A stretch of DNA of 64,000 nt from contig NC_072469.1 in NCBI RefSeq assembly GCF_027596085.1, forward strand, positions 15,134,238 through 15,198,237, written 5' to 3'. Positions within the stretch are counted from its first letter, which is position 1; each line of letters begins with the position of its first letter. This document shows, piece by piece, positions 1 to 13,619 of this stretch. The position numbers were made by a program, and so were the translations under genes. The stretch comes from Anoplopoma fimbria (Eukaryota > Chordata > Actinopteri > Perciformes > Anoplopomatidae). The notes under the pieces were generated by a model that had not been told where the DNA came from, made no database searches, and saw nothing but the letters and a program-made list of their open reading frames with translations.

Positions 1-299
1 CGTCACTAACAGGTGTTTTGATTCAAGGTGTTTGTGTTTAATAGGGGACATTTCTCAGATTCACATGAAAGGGGAGGTGAATTGATATTTTTCAGGCTGA
101 GAGTGGCTCAGTTTGGGTGATGAGAAGACACAGTCGATGTTTCCTTCTGAAAGATGCATTTCCAACCCCAATGTGAGAAAACATGTTCCCTAGTGGTATT
201 TCAAAAGCTCATTGAATATTTGGTCTCAAAAAGTCTTGGGGAAGAATTAGCAAGGAGCTTAAGTTTCCTCATTCAGGTGTCTTTCAGGTGTTTTGTCAT
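1..299. other. AT-leaning non-coding sequence, nothing recognised
   Basis: No gene, RNA or repeat family is recognised here. The next block is an interspersed repeat whose left edge is not sharp, so some of this stretch may be its decayed outer part. Confidence 0.4.
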
Positions 300-716
300 C
301 TTTAGCCATGCTAGCAGCAGACTGTTGACAATTATTGGATTAATTTACATGACATTTTCTACCATCATTCGTGGTCCCCAGGGGATGGATCCTACTAACT
401 TTGGTCCCTTTAGCGCTACCATTAGGTTGAGTGTAAAATCTTGATGGCGATTGTATGGCTAACTGTCAAATTTGCCACAGACATTCAAGGTCCCCAAGGG
501 ATAAATTAAAATGAGTTTGGTAATCCTCTGAACTTCGTATAGACATTCATGGTTCCCAGAAGATGAATACTGCAGACTATGATCCTTCCGACTTTGTGAT
601 TTCCTGATTTCTCTATTATAGCCTAACCGAGAGGTTGATCTTGAGAAGTTTTGGACGGAGGGCCATGAAATTTGCAAAACATTTAAGTTCCCCAGAGGAT
701 ACATCTTAATGACTTG
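300..716 (+). mobile_element. Old fragment of the teleost 'TTAGCATGCTAA' interspersed repeat
   Basis: Four decayed copies of one internal sub-repeat can be seen: 'attcgtggtccccagggg' near 367, 'attcaaggtccccaaggg' near 483, 'attcatggttcccagaag' near 546 and 'ttccccagaggat' near 687. Each is followed by a version of 'gaatcctaatgactttggtg'. The same sub-repeat occurs at 25,105-25,290 and 61,548-61,600. From memory this is a very common repeat of percomorph introns; I do not assign it a transposon superfamily. The open frames that cross it (plus strand from 154, minus strand from 704) carry no recognisable domain. It is heavily diverged and therefore old. Confidence 0.7.
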
Positions 717-734
717 GTGGTGATGTTTTGTCTG

Positions 735-1020
735 TTCATTAGTGGTTGGCCCAAGTCATTGTTTTCTAAGTCACAAGTCTCAAGTCTTTGTTCTCAAATC
801 CCGAGTCAAGTAAAGACTGACGTCCTGAGTTGTAAAATTGGAGTTTCACTCCTTAAAGAAGTCATAATGAGTTCTTCACAAATTGTAATGCTATTTGAGC
901 CTACTTGTACACAAATAAGCGGGTTGCAAGTCTTTGGGGATTTTGTCAAGTTGAGTCTGAAGTCATCAAAAGTCCAAACCCATCTTATATATAATCTTTA
1001 GGGGTTGATGACTCAAATTC
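735..1020. repeat. Degenerate CAAGTC/AGTC-rich repeat
   Basis: The stretch is built from irregular copies of a short word: 'caagtcat', 'aagtcacaagtctcaagtc', 'gagtcaagta', 'caagtctttgg', 'tcaagttgagtctgaagtc'. Similar AGTC-rich blocks are common in teleost interspersed repeats. It may be a separate insertion or a continuation of the repeat on its left. The 95-codon frame at 714-1,001 is a by-product of this composition. Confidence 0.5.
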
Positions 1021-2149
1021 TAAGGAAAACTGAGTTTAGGGTATGTCCAAACGTATAAATGTATGGCACTAAGATCAAACAACTCTCTCATAGAAAAATA
1101 AGAACCAAACTCACCAGTCCTCTATGATCAGCCTTCCCTAATTGCCCCATTTGTCCTTATTTGCTTTCAAAAATGTTCCCCTCTTCAGTTATACGAACAG
1201 CACGCCATATAAAATAAAAACTAATAACATGCTCTCAAAGCAAGCTATGTTGTAATGGGGTGGTCTTTTTCTATTTTATGGCCGTTATTCTTGGCATTGT
1301 CTTTTATTTTTGATTTATCATCTAATGGTAATAGATTGTGGTTCTGGTGAATACCGCAGCTGTCCGCTCAGAAGCGCGTGTCCTATGGACTGCTCACCAG
1401 CGGGGCTAAAATAAGTCTCGGTTTGTTATGCTTGTTTGAACAGAAGCTGTGGCCTCCTCATTTAGTGGTTTCCAGCAGAGCTCCGTTCCCCCCCCTCTAA
1501 ATATAATCCAGAACACCACTACCTCATCCTACTCTACTTGTGCCATTGTACTTACTGACCAACCCAAACACATGCATTTTTACATTTTAATTTACTATGG
1601 GGCAAAAAAAAAAAGACCTTGGAAACTTCTACGGGACATTAGTAATTGACATATTTTATTTTCTTAAAGCCAGACACCACTGAGCAAGTGGTGCAATTCA
1701 TCATCGAAATCCACTTCTGCCAGCTTTTCCTTGCAAATGTGGAAATTGTCCAGTGTGTCAGCAATGTGTCACTAGCTCCACTGCTGAAGTCATTAACACC
1801 GAGGAGACCTCTAGAAAGGCCTGAAATAACACACACTGTTTCATTCCAGCAAAGTACAACACATGGTGAGATGGAGAGTGAGGAAATGTTGAAATCAACA
1901 AACAGCCATACATGAAAATGCATTTCACTAGTGAGAAGATGTGATAAAAAGAAGTGAAGAGCTAACGAATACCTTCAGCTGTCAGCCTAATAATGTAGTG
2001 CTCCGAAGACGGTGCTACTTTAATGACCGGAGGTGTGGACAGATTATATGCACACACAAAAAAAAGCTGTCAAAACTATGCCAGAGCGAGCGCATCAGCA
2101 GCACCTCATCAGTTTTCCACTAGCATGCTGAAAGAGAAATCACAAGTCC
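1021..2149. other. Non-coding sequence with one possible decayed exon on the minus strand
   Basis: Mostly AT-leaning unique sequence. A GC-richer patch at about 1,330-1,440 looks less decayed than its surroundings. On the minus strand, 1,820 down to 1,664 could be a broken terminal exon: it has an acceptor-like 'gttatttcag' on its upstream side, a stop at 1,666-1,664, and a protein-like frame that needs one single-base shift. This is described under findings and not called as a gene. Confidence 0.35.
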
Positions 2150-2470
2150 GTGTGTCTATTGGAGCAGATTGAACTTGGCGGATGTGTGTTAAACGGGCCG
2201 GGCCCCCGGAGTACTGAATAATGACTCCCAGTCGCCCCTCGCTCGCTCGGTGTGGGAGTGCAGCACAAGGGGGAAGTCTGAATGAAAAAAAAAAAAAATC
2301 TTCTGTCCAAACAACGGTCCGCTGCTGTCTCCGCCGTGCGCCCTGAGCGTCTGTCATCAGCCGTCCACATTGTTTTTGGACAATTGGCACTAATTTGCCA
2401 TCTGGTTGAGGGAGCCTTTGTTGCGCGGGAAGGGGAGCATTGTGTAGTTATCAATGGCGAGTCCACTTAG
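2150..2470. promoter_or_regulatory. Candidate conserved regulatory block with an inverted SOX-like pair
   Basis: This unique, GC-richer stretch contains ATTGT at 2,369-2,373 and ACAAT at 2,380-2,384, that is, two SOX-type core words facing each other across a 6-bp spacer. A third SOX-like word (atcaatgg) lies near 2,450, and 'actaatttgcc' near 2,390. Paired inverted SOX sites are typical of enhancers bound by SOX dimers. Conservation cannot be judged from one sequence, so the regulatory role is inference. Confidence 0.22.
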
Positions 2471-2639
2471 GGAGCCACCGGTGGACAGAGACAAATGAAG
2501 AGACAATACTCTTTATCTCGGCTCCGCTCTGGTTCACTCTACTGGCATGACTGTTTATCGGACATTTTTTTTTGCAAAAGTAGAGCATGTAAATTTTATG
2601 TTCAACATGAAAGAATCAGCTGATTTTAGATCATGTAAT

Positions 2640-2910
2640 TTACAAAACATTGAATTAGCTTCAATTGGTTATTGACAGCCGTCCAGGGGCTCAATGCATT
2701 GCAGCTACACAAAACACGTGCATATAGACAAAACACATCAAATGAAGATAACATCTTAACAATTTTGATGATACATATGCAGATTAACAAAATGCATTGC
2801 AGATGGAGAAAAACAATGTGCAATACAGAAAAGATGTGCAAAACCAGACAATCAGGCAAATACAAGTTGCACAGAAGTTGCAAAATAAAGTTCATAGGGC
2901 TTACTGAATG
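2640..2910. repeat. Probable old A-rich interspersed repeat
   Basis: The stretch repeats the phrases 'aatgcattgcag' (near 2,694 and 2,791), 'caaaacac', 'aaaacaatg', 'gatgtgcaaaacc' and 'gcaaaataaag'. This A-rich, CAAAAC-punctuated texture resembles a MITE-like family of teleosts. No terminal inverted repeats or target duplications were found, so class and borders are open. The frames on both strands here are composition artefacts. Confidence 0.35.
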
Positions 2911-3580
2911 ATTCAACAGGACACATAAGTTGTTGCCATTATTTGTAGCTCGCTTCCTGACTTACTGTGTATGACCATAGATAATCGCTATGACATATAT
3001 AAACATACACAATGTGTACAGAAATGAATTGCACAATCAGAATGTTAAAACTGAAAGAAATCAACATTTTAGTCATGTGCTTTTCTGTAGTCTATTTTTG
3101 CATGTTTTACACTATGCATATTTACATGTGTTTTCTTAAGCACTGAGCTCTCAGGGCCACTGTAGATTCTTGGTTGAACTTGGTTGTTGGACATGTCAGA
3201 TAAGCAAAAACGAAAATGGTCCCGATCTTGGGCTCAATGGCCCCACATCACTACACACCGTGGGTTAAAACTCTGTTGCATAATGCCCCAAGAGGTTAAG
3301 AAAGCCACGAAAGTAGTTCTTAGAGTACCAGCCACTTTTCTCCCGGCCTCAACTTTTTCTATTTTTCTGCCCTCCTCCCCCCCTCCCCCTCCTTTCTCTG
3401 TTCCGTCCTCTAGGGAAAATGCACAGTGATGTCACCCCAGCTGAAAGGGTAACAAAGCACCGGTGCCTCTGTTGTTTTTCCAGTTTATTTCCCTCTCTGT
3501 GTCTCCTCGGGCCCCCCTCCTAACACCCTTGCACCCCCTTCTCTGCCCTCTCCATCTCATCCTGGTTTTTGTTGTGTGTT
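2911..3580. other. Non-coding sequence; pyrimidine-rich toward the end
   Basis: No gene is recognised. From about 3,340 the plus strand becomes strongly pyrimidine-rich ('ctgccctcctccccccctccccctcc'-like composition), which leads into the ACC microsatellite. Confidence 0.4.
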
Positions 3581-3613
3581 ACCACCACCAACACCACCAC
3601 CACCACCACCACC
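3581..3613. repeat. (ACC)n microsatellite
   Basis: About eleven ACC triplets with one interruption ('ccaacacc'). The run of histidines in the plus-strand frame starting at 3,463 comes from this repeat and is not evidence of a gene. Confidence 0.9.
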
Positions 3614-5755
3614 GTCCTCTTCACTACAAATCCATTTTGCAGCCCGGCCTGGAGAAGATGAGAAGTGGTGCTTTCTGTCCACAAATCAATAGGCCTTACC
3701 CACCTTTGAGTCAGACAGCATCATCACTGTATTCAGCTGTACAGTATGTGCAGTGGAGAGGGAGAGAGAAAGAGGGGGAGGGGGGGACCCAGGGGTGCTA
3801 GCCTGCCTGTCTAATGCATTATTGAGGAGTGCATCTCAAAAACCATCAGTTGCAGGTAGAAGGTTGAAATAGCCTTATTAGCTGCTGCAGACTGTGGAAA
3901 ACACAGCTGACCGCAGCTGAAATCCAGCGACTGTGAGGCAGAGGCTGATGTTACTTTATGTGGGGATGCTCTGGGATTTGCCCGACTCTGGAAAGTTGAC
4001 TGGCGTTGAAATATATTGCTTGAGAGTTATTTCGAAAGAGACAAATCATCAGATTCTCTCAACAGGCTGTAATATTGTGAGGAGTGGTGAGGTAGCACAT
4101 CTTTATTTTACTGTGTTTGTCTGAGTGGATATTTTGACATTTAAGAGAAGTTAATACAAGAAATCGGACCAGTCTTTTGTCAAAATAATAACTGCATTGT
4201 CTCACTGTATGTGGATCCATGTTTTATGAAACCCCTTCAGAGTGCAACAGCAGATTCATATCTGTATCTACTTAATTCGTAATGTGTTGGAGGCTGTTTT
4301 GACTCCGTAAGCACTGGTCCTTTTCATTGAATTTTCAATAAACATCTCGCCCTGAGGTTGCGCTCTTGGAAAAATAATCTCTTCAGCCCCTGTCAGCGCG
4401 GAGATCCAACAGCATACTTAAATATTCGCAACCAAAAACCCAGAAAGCAAGTTTAATTTGGAAAGTTAATTCTCACCCCAGTGGGCCTGTAAACGGTATG
4501 AAAAACCAATGAGCATTGACATGCCATTAAAAATGCATGTCCCCAATAGAAGCATGTGATCCAGTCATGTACGAGTGAAGATATGGGTGCTATTGGCTTA
4601 ATGTCTGACATGTAACTTATTCATGAAATGGTTTGAAATTTGTTTAAATTGCATCATATGCTAATATGATTGAAATTTGAAAAATGCTACGCTGCCATTT
4701 AAAAATAAATGAATGAATTCAGAATCCTGACTGTGAAAATTAAAAGTCAGGAACATTACTATGTTTGTCCTTTTCTCTACTGTGTTTCAGTGAACAAACC
4801 ACAGCAAAGCTTTGACAAATGCAGCCCATTCCTCTGCTTTAGTTAATATTAATGGCTTACAATCAAAAAGCAAACACGTGCATTTTGTGAATTATCCAAA
4901 CAATGTCAGTATCGCTTGTAATACAATCTCATGCAGAGTGTGTGTGGGGAGGGAGGGGGGGCTTGACAAATCAGAACTGGTTTGAACAATCCTGTCAATT
5001 TGGTTTAATTGGTTTGTGGAGTGTGCTGGAGCGTGTGACAGCGTTCAGCAAATGGCATTTCATAGATCTGAATCCTGACATCCCTCCATAGATAATGAAC
5101 AGAGCTGCATCTGTTGGTATGGAGAGGTCCCTTTTGTCAAAGCGGGATATGGTCTCTCCTTGTTAAAATATGAATGTGCAACTTTGATCAGCAATAAAGG
5201 CGCAGGTGTTGCGCTGTCTTCCCCATCCATGTTGAGCCATCCACAATACAGCACAGTGAAAGCTCCAAATGTACAAGCTCTGCATCTGTCCGATGAGAGC
5301 CTCGGTGAAACCTCAGTCATGTTAGGCTGATAAGACTTACAGGAGGGAGCTGTTTTTGTCTAATTAGGCAGAGCGAAAAGGGAATTTTAACTGGGGCAAA
5401 GAGAAACCAGGCCAAACCCTATTATATTTAATACCTGATGCTGTGAGACAGCACTGTAATTACACCAGCTAGCTAGCTAGCCTCGGGACATGCTGCGCAG
5501 ACCCACCTATCCTACGATCGCCCAGCTGGGTTTGGAAAGAGAAGCTACAATGTTGCTTAATTACAACTCCAAAGACTTAACTTAATTAAAATCTCCTCCG
5601 CCTCACATACTTGATGGTGAGGCCTAAATCTGATGATCCAGATCCATTTAAGTAAAACATGTGAAATGTTGAGAATAGGCCTGCAACTATTCGTTCAACC
5701 ATGAGTAAAAGGTAAAAAGGTTGAAACATTTATCACAATTTATTCATATTATGGG
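3614..5755. other. Mostly unique non-coding sequence; possible regulatory patch near 5,040-5,340
   Basis: No gene or known repeat was recognised. A purine tract lies at about 3,755-3,787. The patch 5,040-5,340 is less AT-rich and carries a TCF/LEF-like CTTTGAT at 5,182-5,188. 'agctagctagctagcc' near 5,469 is a short AGCT tandem with a palindromic unit. Frames at 4,903-5,091 and 5,060-5,320 overlap on opposite strands and show no domain. Confidence 0.35.
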
Positions 5756-5763
5756 ATGTAAAT
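5756..5763. repeat. Left 8-bp target site duplication of the hAT-like element
   Basis: ATGTAAAT directly precedes the element's terminal CAG. The identical word follows the other end at 6,463-6,470. Confidence 0.8.
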
Positions 5764-5843
5764 CAGAGATTCCCAACCAGTGGATGGATAGGAAAGCTAT
5801 CTCTCAGTAATTTCAGTCTCAATATACTGAGTCTCAATCTCTG

Positions 5844-6153
5844 TAATGGATAAATAGTAGAAATAGTGAGCTAAACGAAATGGATAAATGGTACAAGTTG
5901 TTCTTAAAAAGTAATGGATAAACAGCTGAAATAGTCAGCTAAAAGCAATGGCTAAATGGTTGGAATAGTTAGCTAAAAGAAATGGATAAAAGGTTGAAAT
6001 AGTTAGCTAAAGAAATAGTAAAAAAGGGAGAAATAATTTGCTAAAAGTAATGGATAAATAGTTAGCTTAAAGTAATGGATAAATGGAGAAGTAATCAGCT
6101 GAAATTAATTGATAAATGGGAGAAATAGTTAGCTAAAAGTAATGGATAAACGG
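5844..6153. repeat. Minisatellite, ~34-bp unit, about nine copies, inside the hAT-like element
   Basis: Each unit contains 'taatggataaa', a variable middle 'tggttgaaatag' and 'ttagctaaaag'. Units are imperfect: one is shortened (near 6,052-6,076) and one lost its middle (near 5,880-5,912). There are no spacers between units, so this is a tandem array and not a CRISPR array. It lies wholly between the element's ends, so it probably expanded within the transposon or was carried by it. Confidence 0.85.
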
Positions 6154-6164
6154 TAAATCACTTG

Positions 6165-6330
6165 CAAGATGGCGGACACATTGAAGAGGACCTGCTCTGT
6201 ACATAGACGCCTCATTCTAAGGGAACAAAAAGACAATTCTTAGTTTCCAGTGATTATAGTCTAATTAAAACATTGTTATAAGTATTATATTCAATTTCTG
6301 CCAATAAATCCCCCTAAATCCTACACAATG
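6165..6330 (-). mobile_element. Fragment of a common teleost repeat within the hAT-like element
   Basis: Landmarks are 'gcaagatggcggacac' at the left, 'gaggacctgctctgtacatag', 'cattctaagggaac', 'ccagtgattatag' and 'cctacacaatgaa' at the right. I recognise this order from a widespread short interspersed family of teleost introns, here in the orientation in which the 'cctacaca' end is distal. Boundaries are approximate and no target duplication of its own was found. Confidence 0.6.
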
Positions 6331-6462
6331 AATTCTTTGAATAACCTTTTGTTCAAAGTCAATTCAAATGGACATGTTTGGAACAGGGCAGGTTGTGTCC
6401 ATGAATAGTGGGCCAACTTCAGCTAACCTAACATAAGGGGGGTACGTAGTTGGGAACCACTG

Positions 6463-6470
6463 ATGTAAAT
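6463..6470. repeat. Right 8-bp target site duplication of the hAT-like element
   Basis: ATGTAAAT, an exact match to 5,756-5,763, directly after the element's terminal CTG. Confidence 0.8.
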
Positions 6471-6758
6471 CATTCAACTGTAATTCAAGGAGAATATTCA
6501 CGGGCTGCAGCTTGACTGAACTTCGTCAGCCTAGTCTGACAAGTCGGACTGCATTGCTGCTCGCATTTGTTTGGCCGTCACCGCCAGAGACGTGTCACAT
6601 CCAATTACCAAAAAAGTGAACTTAAGTGATATGCATCTGGAGCAACCGCCATTTTACAACGATACAAACATAATATCATGTGAATTGATTCATTGGCCCG
6701 TAACACAATCTCTTATTCACATGCTCAGATGCAAGCAGAGAGGTCTTTCTCTCTCACT

Positions 6759-9200
<2,442 letters not shown>

Positions 9201-10025
9201 CGTCTTTCTATTCTACATTCCTATTCTCTCTTGGCCTCTCTCTTTCGCTCTCTCTCTCTCTCTGCTCCCCCCTCGATAGTTCTTGCGCCCTCACAACCCC
9301 ACCCCTTTGCGTGGTCCTCTGAAGCAGCCGCAGTGGGACGGGGGACGGGGGGGGGCGGCGCTGCTCTGCGGAAGCCCAGGCAGCAGCGGAGATGTAAATC
9401 AGTCATGGTTTTTACAGGCCTTTCCTTAAGTGAGCCCAAGGGCCATGGTGGGTCTCAGCGGTGGCTGGCCCAGATTTGCAGCTTATTCACAGGGAAGAAG
9501 TGACTTTTGTTCTGCTTATAGACACCCTGTTTCAACACTCCAAGTTGCCCTGATTTAAAAGGGATTCAGGACCGGACTTATGTTACATTTCATTTAAATG
9601 AAAAACAAGACGGCAGAGGAAACTGTCTCAGGAGCATGATGACATTTGCTGATTTAAGAATGATTGAGCTAATATGTGAAACATTCTGAGTTTTGAATGT
9701 GAAAAAAATCAACACTGGGCCAGTGTTTTTGTAAATCAGAGCTCATTTGAGATTTTAAGTCGTTCGGCACAGCCAGTCGAGAGCTTCGTCAGCTCTGTCA
9801 GTGAACAGTCAAAGTAATCAACACTTGTCAACATCAGTTGGACTAAATAGCAGAAAACACCTTTTCTGTTGCAATGCAATACAACAGGCTTACAATAAAC
9901 ACTCCGCTTGTGAAGCCTATGAAGTATTTTTTGAGGTTGTACTTTAAGCCATTATTGCATCGTTGAAAAATGATCTGTGTATTTTTGGATTGCTGCTATT
10001 TCAATTAATGATAATTCAATCTTAT
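9201..10025. other. CT-rich stretch then AT-rich non-coding sequence
   Basis: 9,225-9,290 is pyrimidine-rich with a short (CT)n at 9,247-9,263. A compact palindrome AACACTGG-G-CCAGTGTT lies at 9,711-9,727. Nothing else is recognised up to the repeat that follows. Confidence 0.4.
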
Positions 10026-10195
10026 TTTATTGCTAGCAGCACTGTGAGGCTGGACTTGGACAGCTGTTCTAAGCTAAATGTTAACAGCAGCATGCTAACA
10101 CAGTGTATGACATTTCTAGCATGCTTTAACAGGTTTACGACGTTAACCATCTTAGTTTAGTGTGTTAGCATGCTAACATTTGCTAAGGCTCATGA
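10026..10195 (-). mobile_element. Minus-strand fragment of the 'TTAGCATGCTAA' repeat family
   Basis: The reverse complement of 10,167-10,185 is TAGCAAATGTTAGCATGCT, which matches 61,978-61,996 exactly over 19 bases. The flanking 'gctgctagcaa', 'catgctgctgttaacatttag' and 'ctaagatggttaac' phrases follow the order seen in the 61,880-62,150 copy. This is the distal half of the family only. Confidence 0.75.
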
Positions 10196-12100
10196 CCATG
10201 TCATTAGTTTTTTAGATATTTGAACCAAAGTAATGTACAAATTAAAATGTTTACCTGATGATGATGTTAAATTAAAAGTTAAGCGATCACCAAAGTTGGT
10301 ATTATTCATCTAGCAGGGAAAATAAAACCCCATTAACAGCATTGAAATGCCATCTGTATCTGGCCTGTTGTTTGGGTGAGGAAAAACGTAGCCTATGTTA
10401 ATGCTGTTGGTCGTGCATAATTTAATGTTCAAATAGCCACGCAACATGTAATTGTTAACCAAATTTCTGATCCATTTTCCTTGACATAAATCATTTGTGT
10501 TTGCCCTGCTGTGCAACCAGACTTCAAATGAACTATTAAATACTTTGAGAGAGAGGGCGTGTCAAAGTGAAGCAGGGCAAAAAAAAAGGCAGATAAGGAG
10601 TGGAGGAGGGAGGGAATGGGAGGGAGAAGAGCAAAGAGACAAAACTGTACATCGGCGTGGTTTGTGTCAAGGGGCCGGGAGCACGTCTCTGATGATCGGG
10701 GCCCCCCGAGCTTCCAGCTGTGTGAAGGGCTTCTCTGGAGCTTGTCATCACTTTGGGAGGAGGCTGCACGCAGGCGGCTAATATCCTCCAACAGTAACCG
10801 CCCTGTAATCACCAGACTACGCTACACCGCACTGAAGAGAAAACAAGGGGGGTTGGAGAGACAGTCTGATCCGCCTTTAGCTGTTTATTTATAACCCTAT
10901 CTATAATTCTAAACCAATAAATGAATCTAACTTTTTTTCAAGTGAAAATGTGTTAGATACAAAATTATTTGAAGGAAAACACCAGACAAACGAGACCAAA
11001 CTCTACGTAAGATTGTTTGCCACAGTGCTCCATGCTACCAGAACGCACTGTTCCATTGATCAATACTGGCTACACAGTTATCTAACGGCAACTGATAACA
11101 TAAAAAAAAAAAAATCAGTCTTTCTGGGAAACCTGGCTCAGTTCTGTTTCTACAAGTGAGTGTGGTGTACAATAAAAAAGCATGCACCGAAAAAAAATCT
11201 CTGCTGTTAATGTTAGTGTTCAGCTAAGATACAGAAAACTGCAAAAAGTACTGATAATATGTGTAAAAAATCTCCTTGTCTTTTTATTGGGCCCATTCCA
11301 GAAGATTATCAACTCTGATTAAGTGATTAAATTATTTTAGGATAGGCTACTTAATTTATCTTTTACAAAAAAAAATTAATTGAATAAAGTAGTGTTAGTA
11401 GTGTCCTTGAATTTATGTATCCAAAAATTATGATCTGGGTCCAAGTTGCTCTAATAATTGTAAGTTTATGTAAATAATATTTAGTATGTAGCTACCCTTT
11501 TTTCTGGCCATGTGCTGGTTAAGAGATATCAAACACAGGTGTGCCTTCTGCTTGTTTAGGTAAATTGAACACAGGTGTGCCTCTTTGCCTCCTGATTGCA
11601 GTGAGTGGACCCTACCAACTGTTTGAAGAAAGGGTTAACATGTTGCTTAGTAGATGACATCCCTTTAAAGTAGGTGCACTCAAGTTTAAAACTTTGCGCA
11701 ATCATACCTTACACCGGATGCCATCAATACCAATAAAAAGCCTTGACATTTTAGTCCACCCCTGGGCCTACCTGAGTAGATAGTACATTCTAGTTTAAAT
11801 CAGACTGAGGAAGCAACAGCAACAGTCACTGCTCTGCAGTTGGAGAGAGGGTGGCATAACCATTTTGGGACAGACTCATTTTCAAGCGCCGTAACTTATG
11901 TTCCCCTTTTCATGCGGCACTCCATGATTACTAGTTGACTACATGTCATACGATTTAAATGGTAGTGGCCTATCGTCACTCAACACTTTGAACAAGAGAG
12001 TTGACATGAAGAACTGCAACCAATGAAGAACGTATTCCTTTGTTTTCATTACCCTCTGTTAGGCCAGTTACCAACAACTTGGGATGTTCCTTTAACAGAT
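10196..12100. other. Non-coding sequence, partly GC-rich and partly AT-rich
   Basis: 10,500-10,870 is a GC-richer block with four overlapping frames on both strands and no recognisable domain. Further on the sequence is AT-rich. A 16-bp near-duplicate 'aacacaggtgtgcct[tc]' occurs at about 11,530 and 11,568, the trace of a short tandem duplication. Confidence 0.35.
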
Positions 12101-13619
12101 ATTGCTATAGTTCATCTGGTCATCAACATATTAGTTTGTTCTATGGCATAAATGGAATTAAATGGGTATAAGAGTGTGTGGGGAGGCAAAGCAACAGACA
12201 CAAGACCACAACATGTGGGGGATGCTGTTGAGAAAAACATTGCCAACTGTGTGTGATGAATTGCTTGACCACTGACACATGCATCAAGTCTGTATATGAT
12301 GCATGACCACCACAAAAATGCAGATTTGTCCTAAAAATTTGTGTCACTTTAATTTTATTTGAAATAGTTTGACTATCCACTGATACATCTACAACCATGC
12401 TGTTTTATATCAAAGTGCAGAAAGCTTGTGACAAGGTCACTCCATTGAGAATCACGAAAATGACAGATAATGATATTACAATTTTTAAAACAGATTTGCA
12501 ATGGAAACAAATGAAATGTTGTGACCCTCCTGGTTGGATGTCAGTCCCTTCTTTACAGAACAAATAGCACTGCTCAATACAGGATTAAATTACTGGTTAA
12601 GCAGCAAAAGTAGATTTGTTTGCGTTGTTGAGGAATATTGTCCCTTATGGAATATTGTAGGTTGAGTTGGTACACAACGGGGAGGAATAGGGGGGGGTAA
12701 GAAGCAGTGACCCAGAGTGAGTCCCATGTCCCCCGGTGGCCCTGCCCCGCTCAGCCCCAAATTCCGAAGCAACCTTCGGACAGCCTCCTCTGCAGACAAA
12801 CAGCAGGGTCCACGTTCCATTTCGTGAGCTTCTTGGAAAACTCTTTTATCTTGTTTAGCACACACTGCCCCAGATTGGCACAGGACCAACACATTCATGC
12901 ACTCACACGCGCACACAGGAATACGTGCACGAATGCAAACACACAGATTGAGGTTTAGGTTACTGATTCACAAAGTGTTTTCTAAAGCCTTCATTTACCC
13001 TATTGGTCTGTCATTAAATGCATTTGAATGAGATCAGAGCAATTATAATTTACAGTGCTTGATGGTAAAAGGGAAAAGACGAGAAGAGAAAACAGTCAGT
13101 GGAATAAAGCAGACAGTGCCTTCATGTGGTTGTGCTTTTGAAAGCCCCTGTGAACCAGAGGGGTGTGTGTGTCTTGTTCTGTGCCGAGTTAAATCAGCAA
13201 TACCTCCAGGGCTGAAATATCTATTTTGTATGCAGTTTTCCCACTGGTCATGGAATCTGGAATATTAAGGAATTTAGGGAGGCGTGTGCCAGACAGGAGA
13301 TGTCAGAGAATTTGATTAAATGTGACAAATTGTGTGAGTGATTCAAGGGAATCTTAAACATTTATTGTGTAGTGGGAGTCCAGACTTACCAAGAAGGAAA
13401 AAAAATAAATTGGGTCACAAGAGTGTTGCAACCAGAATGGGGAAAAATGACAAAGTGTGTCACAATGAAATCATCAAATATCAATAAGGCATGGTAAATA
13501 TGAATGGTATATAACACCTTACCCAAATAAAGATCTATCCTCCATTTTAGAAGTTTTGAAATATCGTGCTTATCAGAGTCCAGGCAATCCTTTTTTTTGG
13601 GTTAGTTAATTTTCTGAGA
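12101..13619. other. Non-coding sequence, nothing recognised
   Basis: Unique AT-leaning sequence with short overlapping frames on both strands near 12,590-12,960. A G-run lies near 12,690. No family is recognised. Confidence 0.35.

Larger units (their letters stand above)
5764..6462. mobile_element. Complete non-autonomous hAT-like DNA transposon, 699 bp
   Basis: The left end reads CAGAGATTCCCAACCA; the right end, read inward on the other strand, is CAGTGGTTCCCAACTA, so 13 of 16 positions agree. The exact 8-bp word ATGTAAAT flanks both ends. An 8-bp duplication plus a CAGNGNTTCCCAAC terminus is the signature of the hAT superfamily. There is no transposase frame inside, so mobilisation would have depended on an enzyme from elsewhere. 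The interior holds a 34-bp minisatellite (5,844-6,153) and a fragment of a second teleost repeat (6,165-6,330). The fragment may be a nested insertion or part of the family's own sequence. Perfect flanks suggest the insertion is not extremely old. Confidence 0.8.

Noticed and set aside
5844..6153. Regular repeats that might suggest a CRISPR array
   Set aside because: Units are adjacent, with no unique spacers, are imperfect, and lie inside a eukaryotic transposon.
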